This document shows positions 11,914 to 23,419 of a stretch of DNA of 64,000 nucleotides, piece by piece. Within the stretch, counting starts at the first letter, position 1. Each line of letters starts with the position of its first letter. The position numbers and the translations under genes are program-made. This DNA comes from Micractinium sp. NFX-FRZ (Eukaryota > Chlorophyta > Trebouxiophyceae > Chlorellales > Chlorellaceae), in NCBI GenBank assembly GCA_029339195.1, contig JAPTJF010000217.1:34858-98857 (forward strand), in the 5' to 3' direction. The notes under the pieces were generated by a model. That model was not told where the DNA came from. It did not search any database and worked only from the letters and a program-made list of their open reading frames with translations.

Positions 11914-11918
11914 TGTAA
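11914..11918 (+). terminator. TGTAA polyadenylation-type signal of the K+ channel gene
   Basis: TGTAA 130 bases after the channel stop codon, the expected algal poly(A) signal at the expected distance. Confidence 0.5.
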
Positions 11919-12218
11919 TGAGCCAACAGAATGGACCCGGCATGGCAGGCACGCCACATGGGCGGCGTCTCCCAGGCATGCAGAACGGTGCAGCGAGAGC
12001 AGGCTGGGGGGCGGGGGAGGGTGAGCAGGCAGCGGCACAGTGCTGCGAATTGAGCACACCCGCGTCAGTTTTGGTTGTACGTTGGCCCTGGTTGGGGATG
12101 GAAGCACTGCACCGCCGTACACTGGTGCATCCGGCTGCTGGTGCTGCTGCAGCTGCTGCTGCTGCTGCTGTGGGCCGGCCACACCCGCCTGCCAGCACAG
12201 TGACTCGTTCATCACGTA

Positions 12219-12223
12219 TTACA
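12219..12223 (-). terminator. TGTAA polyadenylation-type signal of the ceramidase-like gene
   Basis: TTACA on the plus strand, read as TGTAA on the minus strand, about 290 bases after the stop of the ceramidase-like gene and within an AT-richer tract. Confidence 0.4.
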
Positions 12224-12511
12224 TAATACAAATGTGAGTAAAGAGTGGAGAGCATACGTATCGGAGCGGGGTGGAACAGTAAAATCAATCAAGTAAGTAA
12301 TCATCATGGATCCAGTGTTGGCGCACGATTCCAGCGCTGACGGGAGTGGGGAAAGCAGGAAGGCATCTGACAGCCAAACAGTACTGCAGCTGGCAACAGC
12401 TGATGTGGCAAGGTTGAGTAGACAATGGATCACATGATCCCGATGCAGTTCACGAGGGAACGGCGCAGGCTGGTTCATGCCACACCTGAAGCCTAAGTGC
12501 AACAGTTGCCC

Positions 12512-13780
12512 TCAGTCGGCTTGCTTGCGCCGGCACCGCTCGCGCACCCCTTGCACCAGCAGCCAGCATGATCCGCCCGCCAGCAAGTGCTTCAGCGTGT
12601 GGCCGCTCACAACGCCAGCTGTCAGGCGGTAGACCTGCCAGTCCAACGACTCTGCCAGCTGGGCTGCCGAGTAGAGGCCCAGGGAAGCCAGCAGGAAGCT
12701 GAGGCCGGGGTCGCGGCGGCGTGGCGGCAGTGGTGGGTATGCCAGCACAAGGTATGTGGACCCTCGCACTGCAGCCGGGCAGGAGGGTGGGGGATGGGGG
12801 GAGGGGAGGGCCAGCAAGGGTTGAGGCAGGCGTGGGTGGGTGGATGGGAGGGCCAGCGATGGGTGAGGCACGCGTGGGTGGGTGTAGGGGAGGGCTAGTG
12901 AGGGTGAGGCACGCAGCTGAGGGGGGCTGAGTGAGCGGGGGCACAAGGGGCACCACTGTTGTTTGTACAAAAGATTTACCGAACCAACAGGCACCAGTCA
13001 CCAAACAGCTGGTACTGCAATGCGTTAGCTGCACCCATAGGGCAACAACCCAAGCAAGTCACTCCCCGGCCCGCCGACTGCCCCAACCAGCCAGCTCAGC
13101 TCACCAGCAACGGCCTGCATCAGGGTGTATATGCGGAGGTCTCCCTGCCCGCTGCGCTCGCTGGCGTCCCAGTGCAGCACGCTGCCCACTGCCCCTGCCA
13201 TCAGCACCGGCAGCAGCGCCAGTCCCGCCGCTGCGCTGCGCCGTTCACAGATGTGGGAGGCGAGGAGGCTCGAAAAAATGACAGCGATGCCAAGCCGATC
13301 CCACACGAGGGTGCCGTTGCTGGGGTGGAGATGGTAGAAGGCAGAGCAGCCAGAGGTAAGCACTGTGCCGGCATAGCATGCCGCCAGGCAGACGGCTTCT
13401 GCTGCGGACGGCGCGTCTGGTGTGCTGGCCCTTTGGCCGCCGCACTGCCTGCCGCTGCCGCTGCCCCTCCCGAGGAAGTGCTGGGCCAGCACCCAGAGGC
13501 CGGCTATGCCAGAGGCTGCAAAGGCCGCGTTGCTGAGCACGTTGGCGCAGGAGGGGATGCCTAGTAACTGCCGGGAGTCGGCAAAGTCGTGGTAACTGAG
13601 CGGCTGGGGGGTGTGCGGCGAGCTCCCCGCCACGACCGCCGCTGCCAGCAGAGCTGCTACCTCCGCCGCCAGCCGCAGCGCGGTCGCCCTGCGGCCCCAC
13701 CAGTAGCGCAGGCACGAAACTCCTAAGCGCGCCATCGTCTTGCTCGGTGGGCCAGCCGGGTACGCTTGGCGGTCCCACAT
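12512..13780 (-). CDS. Alkaline (phyto)ceramidase-like membrane enzyme (2 exons)
   Basis: Multi-pass membrane hydrolase of the alkaline ceramidase family, expected to cleave the amide bond of (phyto)ceramide in an internal membrane. Exons 13780-13105 and 12768-12512 join in phase 1 to give 310 residues; a second in-frame ATG at 13735 would give 295. Family motifs run in order: YHDFADSRQLLGIP and ANVLSNAAFAASGIAGLW, SAFYHLHPSNGTLVWDRL, SVLHWDASE with GDLRIYTLMQ, and SGHTLKHLLAGG near the C-terminus. The His, Asp and Ser positions typical of this metal-dependent fold are present. Several hydrophobic stretches fit a seven-helix topology. The intron carries a minisatellite. The gene converges on the K+ channel gene. 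The family is clear; substrate and location are inferred. Confidence 0.82.
12798..12920 (+). repeat. Minisatellite in the ceramidase-like intron, about 42-base unit, nearly three copies
   Basis: Copies begin near 12800, 12843 and 12886, each with GGGAGGGCCAGC or GGGAGGGCTAG, then GGTGAGGCACGC and GTGGGTGGGTG. It lies wholly inside the intron 12769-13104. Confidence 0.85.
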
Positions 13781-15764
13781 TCCGCTGGGTACGTTCACGC
13801 AAACCGCGTTACGAAACGATGTCGTGCTGCCTCGTCATTGTTGCAGACTTAGGTTTACATACACGAGGAAGAGACCTGGCAATAACTGGCGCCTGCCCCT
13901 GGTGGTGTCGCCGCCCCGCTGGCGGGCGGCCGCTGTGCGCGCTGCCGCATGCATGCAGCAATGCTAGCACGGGATCAGCGGCACCGCCCCGCGAAGCTTC
14001 CAGCAATCCAATAACGCCTGCTACACAAGGCAGGTCCCTTGCATCCCCTCCCCTGCACCACCCTTGACGCAGGACTGCCTTGCAGCCCAACATGACCGTC
14101 AGCGTCAGCTGTGACCAGCGCCAGCGGTACCTGCACGACCTGCTTGCCCCTTCAGCTTGATTTCGCCCAGAACTCGGCGGCTCATCTCGAGACCCCTTGT
14201 TACAAAACCCCCTATCAGCTTGGCTCGCTCCCGCCGTCCCCGGCACGGCTGCTGACCGAGCGCTGTCAGTACCCGGCGAGGCTGCCGAGTCTAGTGCTGT
14301 TTGTGGCCCCACAGCTACAAGCAAGGCGGCTGGCGCCCCACAGGCTGGGTCCTTTGCCTGCAGTGCCCTGGCGTACATTAGCATTCCTCAACGTTGGTAC
14401 ATCCTGAGCGGCATCATTGGCAGAATGCAGGGGCATTTGCCGATGCCCAGGGCAGCCTCTGGGCCCTCACGGGCCGCTGCGACTGCGCCAGCCCGGCTTC
14501 CCGTGTGCGCTGTTCAGGCTGGCGGGAGGTGTGCACTCATAAGCCCCCCAAATGCCGCCTTTGACCCATGTACACGCAGTGAAGAGTGACGAGGGTTCGC
14601 GCAGATGCATCCTCCTTGCGCGTGTCAGAGGGTCCCCATCTTCCAGCACAAACACCACAAACCACATCACAGCCCCACCCTGTGCTCTCTGCCAGCTGTC
14701 ACGAGCGCACCACCTCGGCTGGGACAACCGGCGCTGCTTGAGGCAGAGACCGTAAGGGAATGAAGCCACAGCGAGCGCACCGCACAACGAGCAGGGGATT
14801 CGAGCCACATTGAGTGCACAGCCACCGCAACCCAGAGCGCTGCGATCGTGTCAAACCCCAGCGTGGCGGCAGACATGCCGCGCAGGCAGGACGGCACTGG
14901 GTACAGATGCTGTCTGCATGGGCTATTGCATAGGTTAGTGCTGCTGCCTGCCGCCCCGTTTGACCGAGTGCAAGCAAGGGGTGCGGCCAAGGAGGTAAAA
15001 TCACCGAGGCAGGTGAGACAGCCGGCGCCGCGGGACGCGCCAGCTGCAGCAGGTGCGATGGTAATGTGTAAGAAGGCAAAGCAAGCACATGAATAGACAG
15101 AGACGCCGAGGGGGCGTTGCGCTGGGTGCCCAAGGTGCTGAAGCCATTCTTGGTCGGATGCGGAGACACTATCTCACACTTTTGCCGCACTCTGCCTGGT
15201 GTTTGTGTGTGCATGACCCATGCCTGCCAAGCCGGCGGCAGCAGGCTTCTCCGTCGGCCCCGCCACCACCGCCGCCACCGCCACCGCCTCAAACCGGCAA
15301 ATGCAGCGGGTGTGGCCTCTGCAGTTCTTTGGAAACCAATTCGTCTGGATGCCACCGTGTTAGGTGCCCGGGGCAGGCGAGAGAGTCGACGGCGGGACAA
15401 AGGTGTGGACCAAGGGCTGCCGGGGGTGCAAGCAAAGAGCCGAATCACGGAACTAGCTGCATTCAATACGCGAACGGAGCGCGCGAGGGGAGAGTGAGAA
15501 CCGCGAGCGTGCTGAGGGCCGCCGCATGGGTCCTTGCTTTGGCTTTCTAGTTCTGCCGGCAAGAAAGTCTCCGTGCCTCGCGAGTCTTGTTGTGACCACC
15601 GGGTCCCTTACCTTTGAGCCGAGGCGGAGCTCAGCCACGCGAACTGGCCGCGAGAGCCGCGCGGACACCGGCGAGTTTCGCCGCTCAGCACAAGCGTTGG
15701 CGCTGGGCGGGCCGCGGATTAGGAGCGCGGGGGGCTGAGGGGGTGTGCGCACACAGACCCCGTC
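13781..15764. other. Two-kilobase divergent spacer; no supported gene
   Basis: Lies between the 5' ends of the ceramidase-like gene (minus) and the SANT/winged-helix gene (plus), so it should hold both promoters and leaders. A long minus-strand open frame at 15562-14699 has CxxC pairs near its end but no ATG start, no family match that I recognise and biased composition; I do not call it. No tRNA or rRNA was recognised. Confidence 0.4.
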
Positions 15765-18700
15765 ATGGAGGCGACAGGTCTGGGGGGGGCCCCGCAGCTC
15801 CAGCAGCACATTGCGCAGCAGCCCGGCACGCTGGATCTGGCGCACGATGTGGGAACCGAGCCGGCGGAGCACAAGCTGTCAGCACCAGAGATGGAGGGCG
15901 CACTGGCGGCGACGGCCGCCGCCGCCTCGGGAAAGCGCGGCGCACCAGGCGAGTATGTTGCGTGCATATTACCCAGCGCAGGTCACCGCTCTTCTCAGCC
16001 CTCTCCAGCGTATCGCAGAGTGCGCCAGTGTCTTCCTCTGCCCTACGGCCTCCGTCCTGATTGTGTCCCACCTGCCCCGCTGCTGCTGCTGCCGTTGCAG
16101 AGGAGGACGGCAGTGCAAACGATGGGGAGGAGCCAGGTGCAAAGCGGCTACGGGTTGCTGATCCAGCTGAGGAGCCAGGGGACGGGCCGCCTCCTCTGGA
16201 GGGCGAGGGCCCTGATGGCGAGATGGCAGCAGAGGAGGGTGCGGACGGCGGCATGGGTGCTGCCGCCGCCGCTGTAGACGCCGCCGACGCCGCGGCAGCG
16301 GCCACCGCCGCGGCGCAGCAGATGCTGCTGCAGCACGCAGCCGGGGGCGGCGCCATGGGGTTCCATGCGCTGGACCCTGCCGCCGCTGCGGCCCTGGGCC
16401 TGACGCCAGAGCAGCAGGCACAGATGCAGCAATTCATGCAATTCCCCACGCTGACGCTGTCCCCCGAGGCGCTCGCGGCCGCCGGCGCCAGCCTGCCCAC
16501 GGGCCCCGACGGCCAGCCGCTGGCGACGCTCACGTTGCCGCTGCTGGGTGCTGGCGGCGAGCTGCCGCAGCTTGCATTTGACCCCTCCGCCCTCAACATC
16601 CCCATCCTCGCGCCCGATGGCTCACAGCTCACGCCAGAGCAGATCATGACGCTCTTCAGCCAGTCACCCATGCCGTTTGTCATCCCCCTGGGATCGGGTC
16701 AGGCGGCCCAGCTGGGCATGGGGGCGCTGGCGGGCGGCATGGGGGCGGCGGGGGCTGGGGGGCCGGCAGCGGAGGGAGGCTACAAGAACTGGTGGGACGA
16801 GCGGGAGGAGAAGGTGGGTGGGGCAGGGTGGGGGCAGCACGGGAAGAGAAGAAGGAGGTGGGTGAATGGGTGGGCGCAGCGCGGGGTGTTTGGGAGTGGC
16901 CACGGACGTGGGCCAGGCAGGCAGGAGCGTGGGTGGAGGCAGGATTGTGTGCTGGGGGCCCGGAAGGCGGGTGATGGGAGGTGTGATCTGTGATCAGGCG
17001 GGGCTGGGGTGCCGCTCTACAGTGCCTGCCTGCCTGCCGCCTGCATGCATTCATGCTACCAATGCTCACGTCCCCAGCCCCGCCCCTCCCAACGGTCTCT
17101 TTCCCTGGCGGGTGACTTCCCCTTCTGCAGGACCTGATTCAGATGGTGGATGACCCGGGGTACCGCCTGGAGAAGCTGGGCACCGCTGAGCTGGACTGGG
17201 ACAAGGTGGCCATCTACTTTGGGGGCAGGAGGTGCGGTCGTGGGTGGGCGGCGGGTCTAGCTGTCGCGGGGGCCTGCTGTCCACGTTGACGTCTGGAGGT
17301 GCCCTTGCAGATGGCAATTAGGTGTAGTCGGGGCCTGCTGTCTTCTTTGGGGGCAGGAGGTTGGTTGGGGTGTGCTTGTGGGGCAGGTTTAAGTTGGGGC
17401 AAGGCAGCGCGCACTCTGGGTACGGGAGGAAGGTGCAATGGTGAAGGCACACGCCGTTGCTCTGTCTTCTGTGGGGGAGGCTCCACCCCACACCTGCATG
17501 CATGCGGGGACTGCCGGTGCTGATCAGCCGCTCGGTCAGCTCCCCCGCACCTATCATGCTGCTGCTCTTGGTGCAGTCAACACGGGATGCACACACAGTA
17601 CATTGGTACAGCTTCCAGGCAGCTGCCCCCAGGTACCTGTGTGTGGCCCCACTCCTCCATCCCGTGCCTGGTGCAGCCAGAATGCGCTGCGCAAGAAGTA
17701 CTGGCAGCTGACCAAGAAGGCGGACAGCGACTCAGAGGCAATGGAGCTGACGGGTGAGGGAGGCTGTGCTGCTGCTGTGCATGGATCGGCGTGTGGGGGC
17801 GGGGTGGAGGGGTTGGGTGGGAAAGAGGGCAGAGCGTGGACACCAACACAACAGTAATGGCGGACGGGGCCAGGCATGGTTGAACACCGGGCAGGAGGAG
17901 CGACGGGCAGGTACGCATGACGTGGGCAGCGTTTCTTGAGAGCGTTGAGGTGGCGGAGGTAATGGGGCTGACGGGTGAGGGGGGCATGAGGTTGGAGGCC
18001 TTGCCCAAGCCCCTGCAGACGGCTGTTTTTGCTGTGCATGGGTCGGCTGGTGGGGTGGGTAGGGCAGAGCGGGGGCAGCGAAAATAAGGGCAGGCAGGGC
18101 TGCGCACAGGCAGGAGGGGTGGGTGCAGGAAGGGGGGGCAGCTGACCAAGGATTGGGCAGCCAACCAGGAATGTGGGCAGCGGCGCGGGAGGCAGTTGAG
18201 TTGACAGTGGCAGAACTTGAAGGTGGATGGCTGGCGGGTGTTGAGCGGGTCAGGACAGAGCGGGGCAAGTGTTGGGTGGGTGAGGGTGGTGCATCCAGAA
18301 CTCCTTGGGGCCTGGAGCGGTGGAGCCCAACAAGCGGTGCCGCCGCCTGTCCCATGTGACTGAACAACATCCACCCAAGTTCCGTCCTCCCGCTGCGCAG
18401 CGAAGGAGCCAACAAGCGGTGCCGCCGCCGCCTGCCCTATGCACCTGGACCACTCACCCAACCTGTTTTCTGTTGCCCCTCCCGCTGCGCAGCGGTGGAC
18501 CCCAACAAGCGCCCGCGCGCCGACCGCAAGCTGTGGACTGATGAGGAGACCACAATGCTGATGCGGCTGGCTGGGGTGAGGCATGCGCGCGCTTGATTTG
18601 GAAGTCTGGACTCGTTGAGGAGGCGCTCCCTGCTCTGCCAGCGGCGCCTCCCCCGCCCTGTGCCCGCCGCCTTGCTGCACCCTGCCTGGCCCGCCAGTCC

Positions 18701-21700
18701 CAGACCCACCCACTCAAGCAGTGTGCTGCATTCCCACCTGCCCCCACTCCACTCCCCCCGCGACGGCTGTATTGCCACCTGCAGCACTGGGGGGCAGATC
18801 GCCGTGCAGCGGCACTGACCTCCTCTCTTTCAGCCCCCCACCCACCAATGCTTATCCCATGATGTGCCCCCATCTTATGGCACCCTCCCACTCATCCCGT
18901 TTCTGCGTACTGTACTGCTTCCTGTACCGCAGGAGAGCGGGTACCGCATGCAGCTGCTGCACATGGACGAGGCGGTGACGGAGGGGGAGATGTGGGAGAC
19001 GATTGCCATGCACTTTGGGTGCAGGTACGGGGGTAACGTTGGGTGTCGATGGTGTGTGTCGGGGCCGGGTGATATTTCCTTAAATTTTCTTTTCTTGCAC
19101 ATCGTTGCTATGCACCTTTGGTGCAGGCGGCACAGTCCCTTCCGCCCCTCGCCCCTGGACGCGGCTCCACCCCTTGCCGTCGCTCGCTCGTCACCCCTGC
19201 GCTGCGTGCTCTGCTGCTTGTTGGTTGGCCCCCCCACGTGCGTGCAGCGTCCAGACCGCCAAGCGCAAGTACCGGCACTCGCTTGAGGCGATGCACAATG
19301 GGACGCTTGGCGTGGAGAAGGGTGAGTGGACGCTGCACTTCGTGCCTGCCCGTTGGAGTCTACGCTGCCGTGCGGTGTGGTCCTGTAACGCCTGCCTGCC
19401 TGCCTGCCTGCCTGGTGCTGCATGCTGCCCCGTGCGTGTTACCCCCCACCCGCCGTGCCCGCCTGCCCTCTTCCTCCTTTCATGCTTTGTCGCATACCCG
19501 CTCCCGGTGCTGCCCGCCAACCAACCAATCAGCATGCATGCTCACCTCACCTCGCGTCCCCTCCCCTCCCCTCCCTCCCCCGCCTCCCTGCACCCGCACC
19601 CGCAGGCAAGCGGCAGCACCACCGCAAGGCCACCCCCTACCGCTGGATGATTGTGAGCGCGCTCAGCGAGCTGCCTAACTACCAGGTGCGCTGGCGGGGG
19701 GCAGGGCATTAACTTGACTTATGTTTGTTTTTTTGTTAGTAACCCCCAAAGCATGTATTTGATGCGCTGTGCCAACTCAGGAAATACATCCAGTTAGCTG
19801 GTGATGGTACAAGGTGGGAGGCAGGGGAGACGGGGAGGCGCATGGGCAGGGGGGACGGGGGGGGACACCTGGGCCCACCCTGTGTCGCCTTCCCCCTGCT
19901 GTCCCCCTGCATGCCCCCTCGTGCCAACAGACAGGGCGCCGCCCCCCCGGAACATACAGGCGGCGGCACCACCCACACTCCCCCCCGCCGTAGCGTCGTT
20001 CACGCACTCACTTCGTGCCACGCTTGTTCATGAGGGCCCCTGCAGGGCACCGCCCCCGAGATCTTTGAGCGCATCGAGAGCAACCTGTCTTTTGTGGAGC
20101 AGCTGGACCTGCGCATCATGCCGGGCACCAAGCACGTCCCCAGGTGGGTGGCCAGGAAGCCGGGCGGAAGCTGGGCGGAAGCTGGTCGTCACGGTGGTGT
20201 GGGGCTGGCAGGCATCAGCACGAGCTTACGGCACAGCAGCAGCCTGGGGTGCGGTGGCGCACCTGCGGCCTGGCAGCGGCTGCATTGCCGCAGGCTATGT
20301 GCAACATCCTGCAGCACCTCCTGCCCTCGAAATCCCGCTCCTGCCACCACCTCATCGCCGCCACCTGTACCTGCCTCCACCTGTCCCCCCTGCCTGCCCC
20401 TGGCAGGTGGAAGATCCAGGTGCGCAAGGTGCTGAGCGCGGACAAGATCTTTCAGCACACCGGCCTCAAGCAGAAGCACGAGACGGTGTGGAGGCTGGAC
20501 CAGGTGGGGCGGGGCGTGAGACAGGGTGGCGTGTGGGGAAATGCAGAGGGGAGGCCCACAGATACTCGATTTGCCGTGAGGAAGAGGGGCAGTGGGAGGG
20601 GTCAGGTGAAAAGCATGGGGTGGGTCTGATGAACCGTGTCTCTCGGAGGCCGCACGCGTGCTGCATCCTCGCCAGGAGGGTTAGGTGGGCCCGGGTGAGC
20701 AGCTGGCGCCAAGCAGCTGGGTGCGCACCAAGCAGAGCAGGCGTCCCGCACAATCTGGCGCTGGCCTACCGCATGTGCCTGCCCGCCTGCCTCCCCCGTC
20801 TGCTTAAATGCCTCCCTCCCTGCCCCCCACCCCCCCACCCCGGCCTGCTCACCTGCCCGCCCTGCAGCACGAGCTGCAGGAGGCCCAGGCCAGCAGCCGC
20901 AGCGCGGGGCGCAACACGACGGCGTCCGCCGCCGCTCAGCAGGCCATCGCGGGGCTGCCCGGCTTCGACCCGTCTGCCATGGCGCAGCCGCCGCCGCTGG
21001 CAGGTGCGCCGCCGCTGGGCTGCCGGGCTGAGCCCGAGGTTGGTCAGCAGGCGGGCAGGCAGGCAGGCGGGCAGGCAGGCAGGCAGGTGTCACGAGAACA
21101 GGGTGGCTGCAACCGCTGCACCTGGTCAGGGCTGCGCTTCCTGCGCTGCCTCCTGCACCGCCTCCGCCCCAACCCACGCTGCCCTGCCGTGAGCCCCTCC
21201 CCTGATCAGCTGGTGAGCCCCTCCCGCTCCGCCCCCGCAGACGCCGACGCAGCGGCTGCGGCCGCCGCCTCTGCCGGCGTCACTCCTGACATGCTGGGTG
21301 CAGCCATTGCGGCGGTCAACACCGGGCATGGCCACGTTATGGCCGCGCCTGGGCACGGTCACGGCATGGCAGCTCCCGGCATGTCGCACCATATGGCGTT
21401 GGTGCAGGAGCAGATAGCGGCAACCATTGCCAACGCGCCGCTGGTGATACCGCCCGACCAGCTGCCGCAGGTGTGTGTGGTAGTGCGGTAGTGTGGTAGT
21501 GTGGAAGGGGTGCGCTATGAGTGGGGCGGGGCCGGACATGGGGGCTGGCGCAGGGGCAGGCGCTGCCCAAGCGGGCGCGCAGGCGCACAGTGGGCAAGGC
21601 AGCAGCACAGGGCAGTGGTTCCACGTTTGGCGGCCCAGCTGCACGGCATATTGTCTCGCTGCAGGGAGGCGCGCACCTCCAACCCTGTGCCTCTGCATGG

Positions 21701-22653
21701 TTGACTATGTGCTGTCGCACAGAGCCAGAGCCGGAGAGGTGCAGTGCCTCTCCTGCTGTCAGGCTGTGCTGGCTCCCGCCCCCACCCTGAGCCGTCGCCG
21801 CTGCTCCTCCTTTTCTGCCTCAACGGCGCTGACAGAAAACCTGCAGCAGCTGCCGACACTGGGCTGAAGCACACCCCTCCAGTCTAAGTGCCTGCTTCCA
21901 TTGGGCATCAGCCCACGCCTGCTCCCTCCTCTGCGCCGCAATGCAGATGGGAGACCTGCTGGCTGCCAGTGAGCGCTAAAACAGCCTGACTTCCACACTG
22001 CGCCTGCCTGGCCCCTACCATCAACCTGCGCTTGCTCCCTGTGTACCCACACACTGCAGATGGGAGACCTGCAGCTGCCGGTGAGCGCGGGCATGCAGGC
22101 AGGCGAGCTCACGACGGCGCTGCACCAGATCACGGCAGCTCAAGGCCAGCAGCAGCAGCAGCAGCAGCAGCATGAGCAGCAGGGCATGGGAGAGCTTGGC
22201 GGGACGGAGCATGGGCAGCACGCACAGCACGGGCAGCACGGGCACGCCCACCTCCAGCCCCATGGCTTGCACCAGAACGCCGCGGAGCAGCAGCAGCAGC
22301 AGGAGCAGCATGAGCAGCAGCTTGACCAGCACGAGGTGGGGGAGGGCGACGACATGCACGCTCATGCCCACGCCCACTCGCACCACCACGACCACTTGGT
22401 GCAGCTGGGCATCATGCAGCAGTTCTCCCCAATAGACCCCTCCATGCTGGCAGCCATGGCAGCGGCTGGCATGCCTGGCGGCCTGCCCGAGGGGCACGGC
22501 CACGGCATGCCAGGCGGGCACGAGCACGGGCACGAGCACGAGCATGGGCACGAGCATGACAGCGGGGCGGCCGCGCTCACGCTGCCGCTGGTGCACACTG
22601 TGGAGGTGCCCGCCCCGCTGTCTGACGAGCAGCAGCACCACCAGCACCAGTGA
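15765..22653 (+). CDS. Double SANT/Myb-like and winged-helix nuclear protein with His-rich tail (13 exons)
   Basis: Putative DNA- or chromatin-binding regulator. Exons: 15765-15948, 16101-16813, 17131-17231, 17677-17753, 18493-18575, 18933-19024, 19248-19321, 19606-19685, 20046-20143, 20407-20503, 20868-21003, 21241-21470, 22060-22653; 852 residues, all phases agree. Residues 1-290 are Ala/acidic and low complexity. SANT 1 about 293-350 (NWWDEREEKDLIQMV, YRLEKLG, VAIYFGGRSQNALRKKYWQL); SANT 2 about 369-425 (KLWTDEETTMLMRLAG, WETIAMHFGCSVQTAKRKY); both have an insertion before the last helices. Residues about 447-533 look like a winged helix (TPYRWMIVSALSELP, TAPEIFERIES, WKIQVRKVL, HETVWRLD). 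The C-terminal 250 residues have Ala-, Gln- and His-rich tracts. Intron 1 has a GC donor (CAG|GCGAGT). Several introns hold copies of exon edges. Target and role are unknown. Confidence 0.85.
18318..18530 (+). repeat. Three-step ladder of the exon 5 acceptor edge in the SANT/winged-helix gene
   Basis: Copies of the exon 5 start (CGGTGGACCCCAACAAGCG at 18493) occur at 18401 (CGAAGGAGCCAACAAGCG, preceded by CCCGCTGCGCAG as in the true acceptor) and at 18318 (CGGTGGAGCCCAACAAGCG). Spacing is 83 and 92 bases. Only the 18493 copy keeps the frame needed for the protein. Confidence 0.9.
21941..22095 (+). repeat. Intronic copy of the exon 13 start in the SANT/winged-helix gene
   Basis: TGCAGATGGGAGACCTGC occurs at 21942 and again at 22055, both followed by a near-identical CTGCC(A/G)GTGAGCGC. 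The second is the true acceptor and start of exon 13; the first lies 113 bases upstream inside the intron. Confidence 0.9.
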
Positions 22654-23419
22654 AGCAGCACTGAAGCAGCGCCTCTGCCGCGCCTGGTGCAGCCGTCGGC
22701 GGAGCGGCGCCCCGTGCATTCCTGCACTTGGCGTGCGCACAGCTGCACTGGACTGGGATGTGCAGCCAGCCTTGGCTCTGCATTCAATCCTCACATACGC
22801 GCACGCCAGGCCAGCTCAGCGGCTTGCAAAGTGCTGCACTGAGGGCCAGTGCCCAAATCCGTCGACCCAACACCCCCTCCCGCCTTTCTCCTGACACCCA
22901 ACGCATGCCCCGCCAGCATGACGCCTTGTGCCTGCCACCAATCCACAACCCTCTTGCTGTGTGTGCAGCCCTGGCTCCGCTCCCCGCTTGCTCGGGCTTG
23001 TTGTGTTTTGTTTTCAGTACTGCCTGTCCCAGCCCCGCTAACCCTCGAATCATGTTTTGAGCTTTAACCGTTGAAATTCCGGCAAAAGGGGCGTGGTACA
23101 AGTGCGGGGGACAGGTCGATGGGGCAGACGAAGAGTAACATAGGTTTTGTGCTGCAAACGGGTGAGGAAGCAAGGGCATACGGCTGTGACGGCAGAGGGG
23201 GCAGCAATCCGGACGTTTAAAAATCGGTACAGAAGCACCAGTGGGGTTTGGAAGGAGAAGCAGTTGGCAAGCTTCCAACTAAAGTGGATGTGCCCAGAGG
23301 AGAGGGTGGATTGCATGGACAGGTTTAAAACAATCAGAGAACATGTTAACAGTAACCGTGGAATCATCATAGAAATGGGGGGCCCAGCTGGTTGAGTGAC
23401 GCTTGCTCCATGCACTCTC
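22654..23419. other. Convergent 3' flanks; no gene seen
   Basis: Between the stops of the SANT/winged-helix gene (plus) and the SAND gene (minus). The stretch 23040-23390 is AT-richer than its flanks. No exon with good splice sites was found. Confidence 0.5.

Larger units (their letters stand above)
11785..12511. other. Convergent 3' flanks of the K+ channel and ceramidase-like genes
   Basis: No exon seen. It should carry the 3' untranslated regions of the plus-strand channel gene and the minus-strand ceramidase-like gene. TGTAA at 11914-11918 serves the first and TTACA at 12219-12223 the second. A CTG run lies near 12150-12170. From about 12200 to 12430 the DNA is clearly more AT-rich. Confidence 0.55.

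Noticed and set aside
14790..14830. GGATTCGAGCC, like a tRNA B box
   Set aside because: The bases around it do not form a T-stem and no A box or acceptor stem is in reach.
14699..15562. Minus-strand open frame of 287 codons with CxxC pairs near its end
   Set aside because: Its start is TTG, composition is Arg/Ala/Pro-rich without domain logic, and the CxxC pairs are too irregular for a zinc ribbon.
20808..21491. Single long plus-strand frame through two exons of the SANT/winged-helix gene
   Set aside because: It reads through an intron with a good GTGCGC donor and CCCCCGCAG acceptor; the spliced phases fit the protein.
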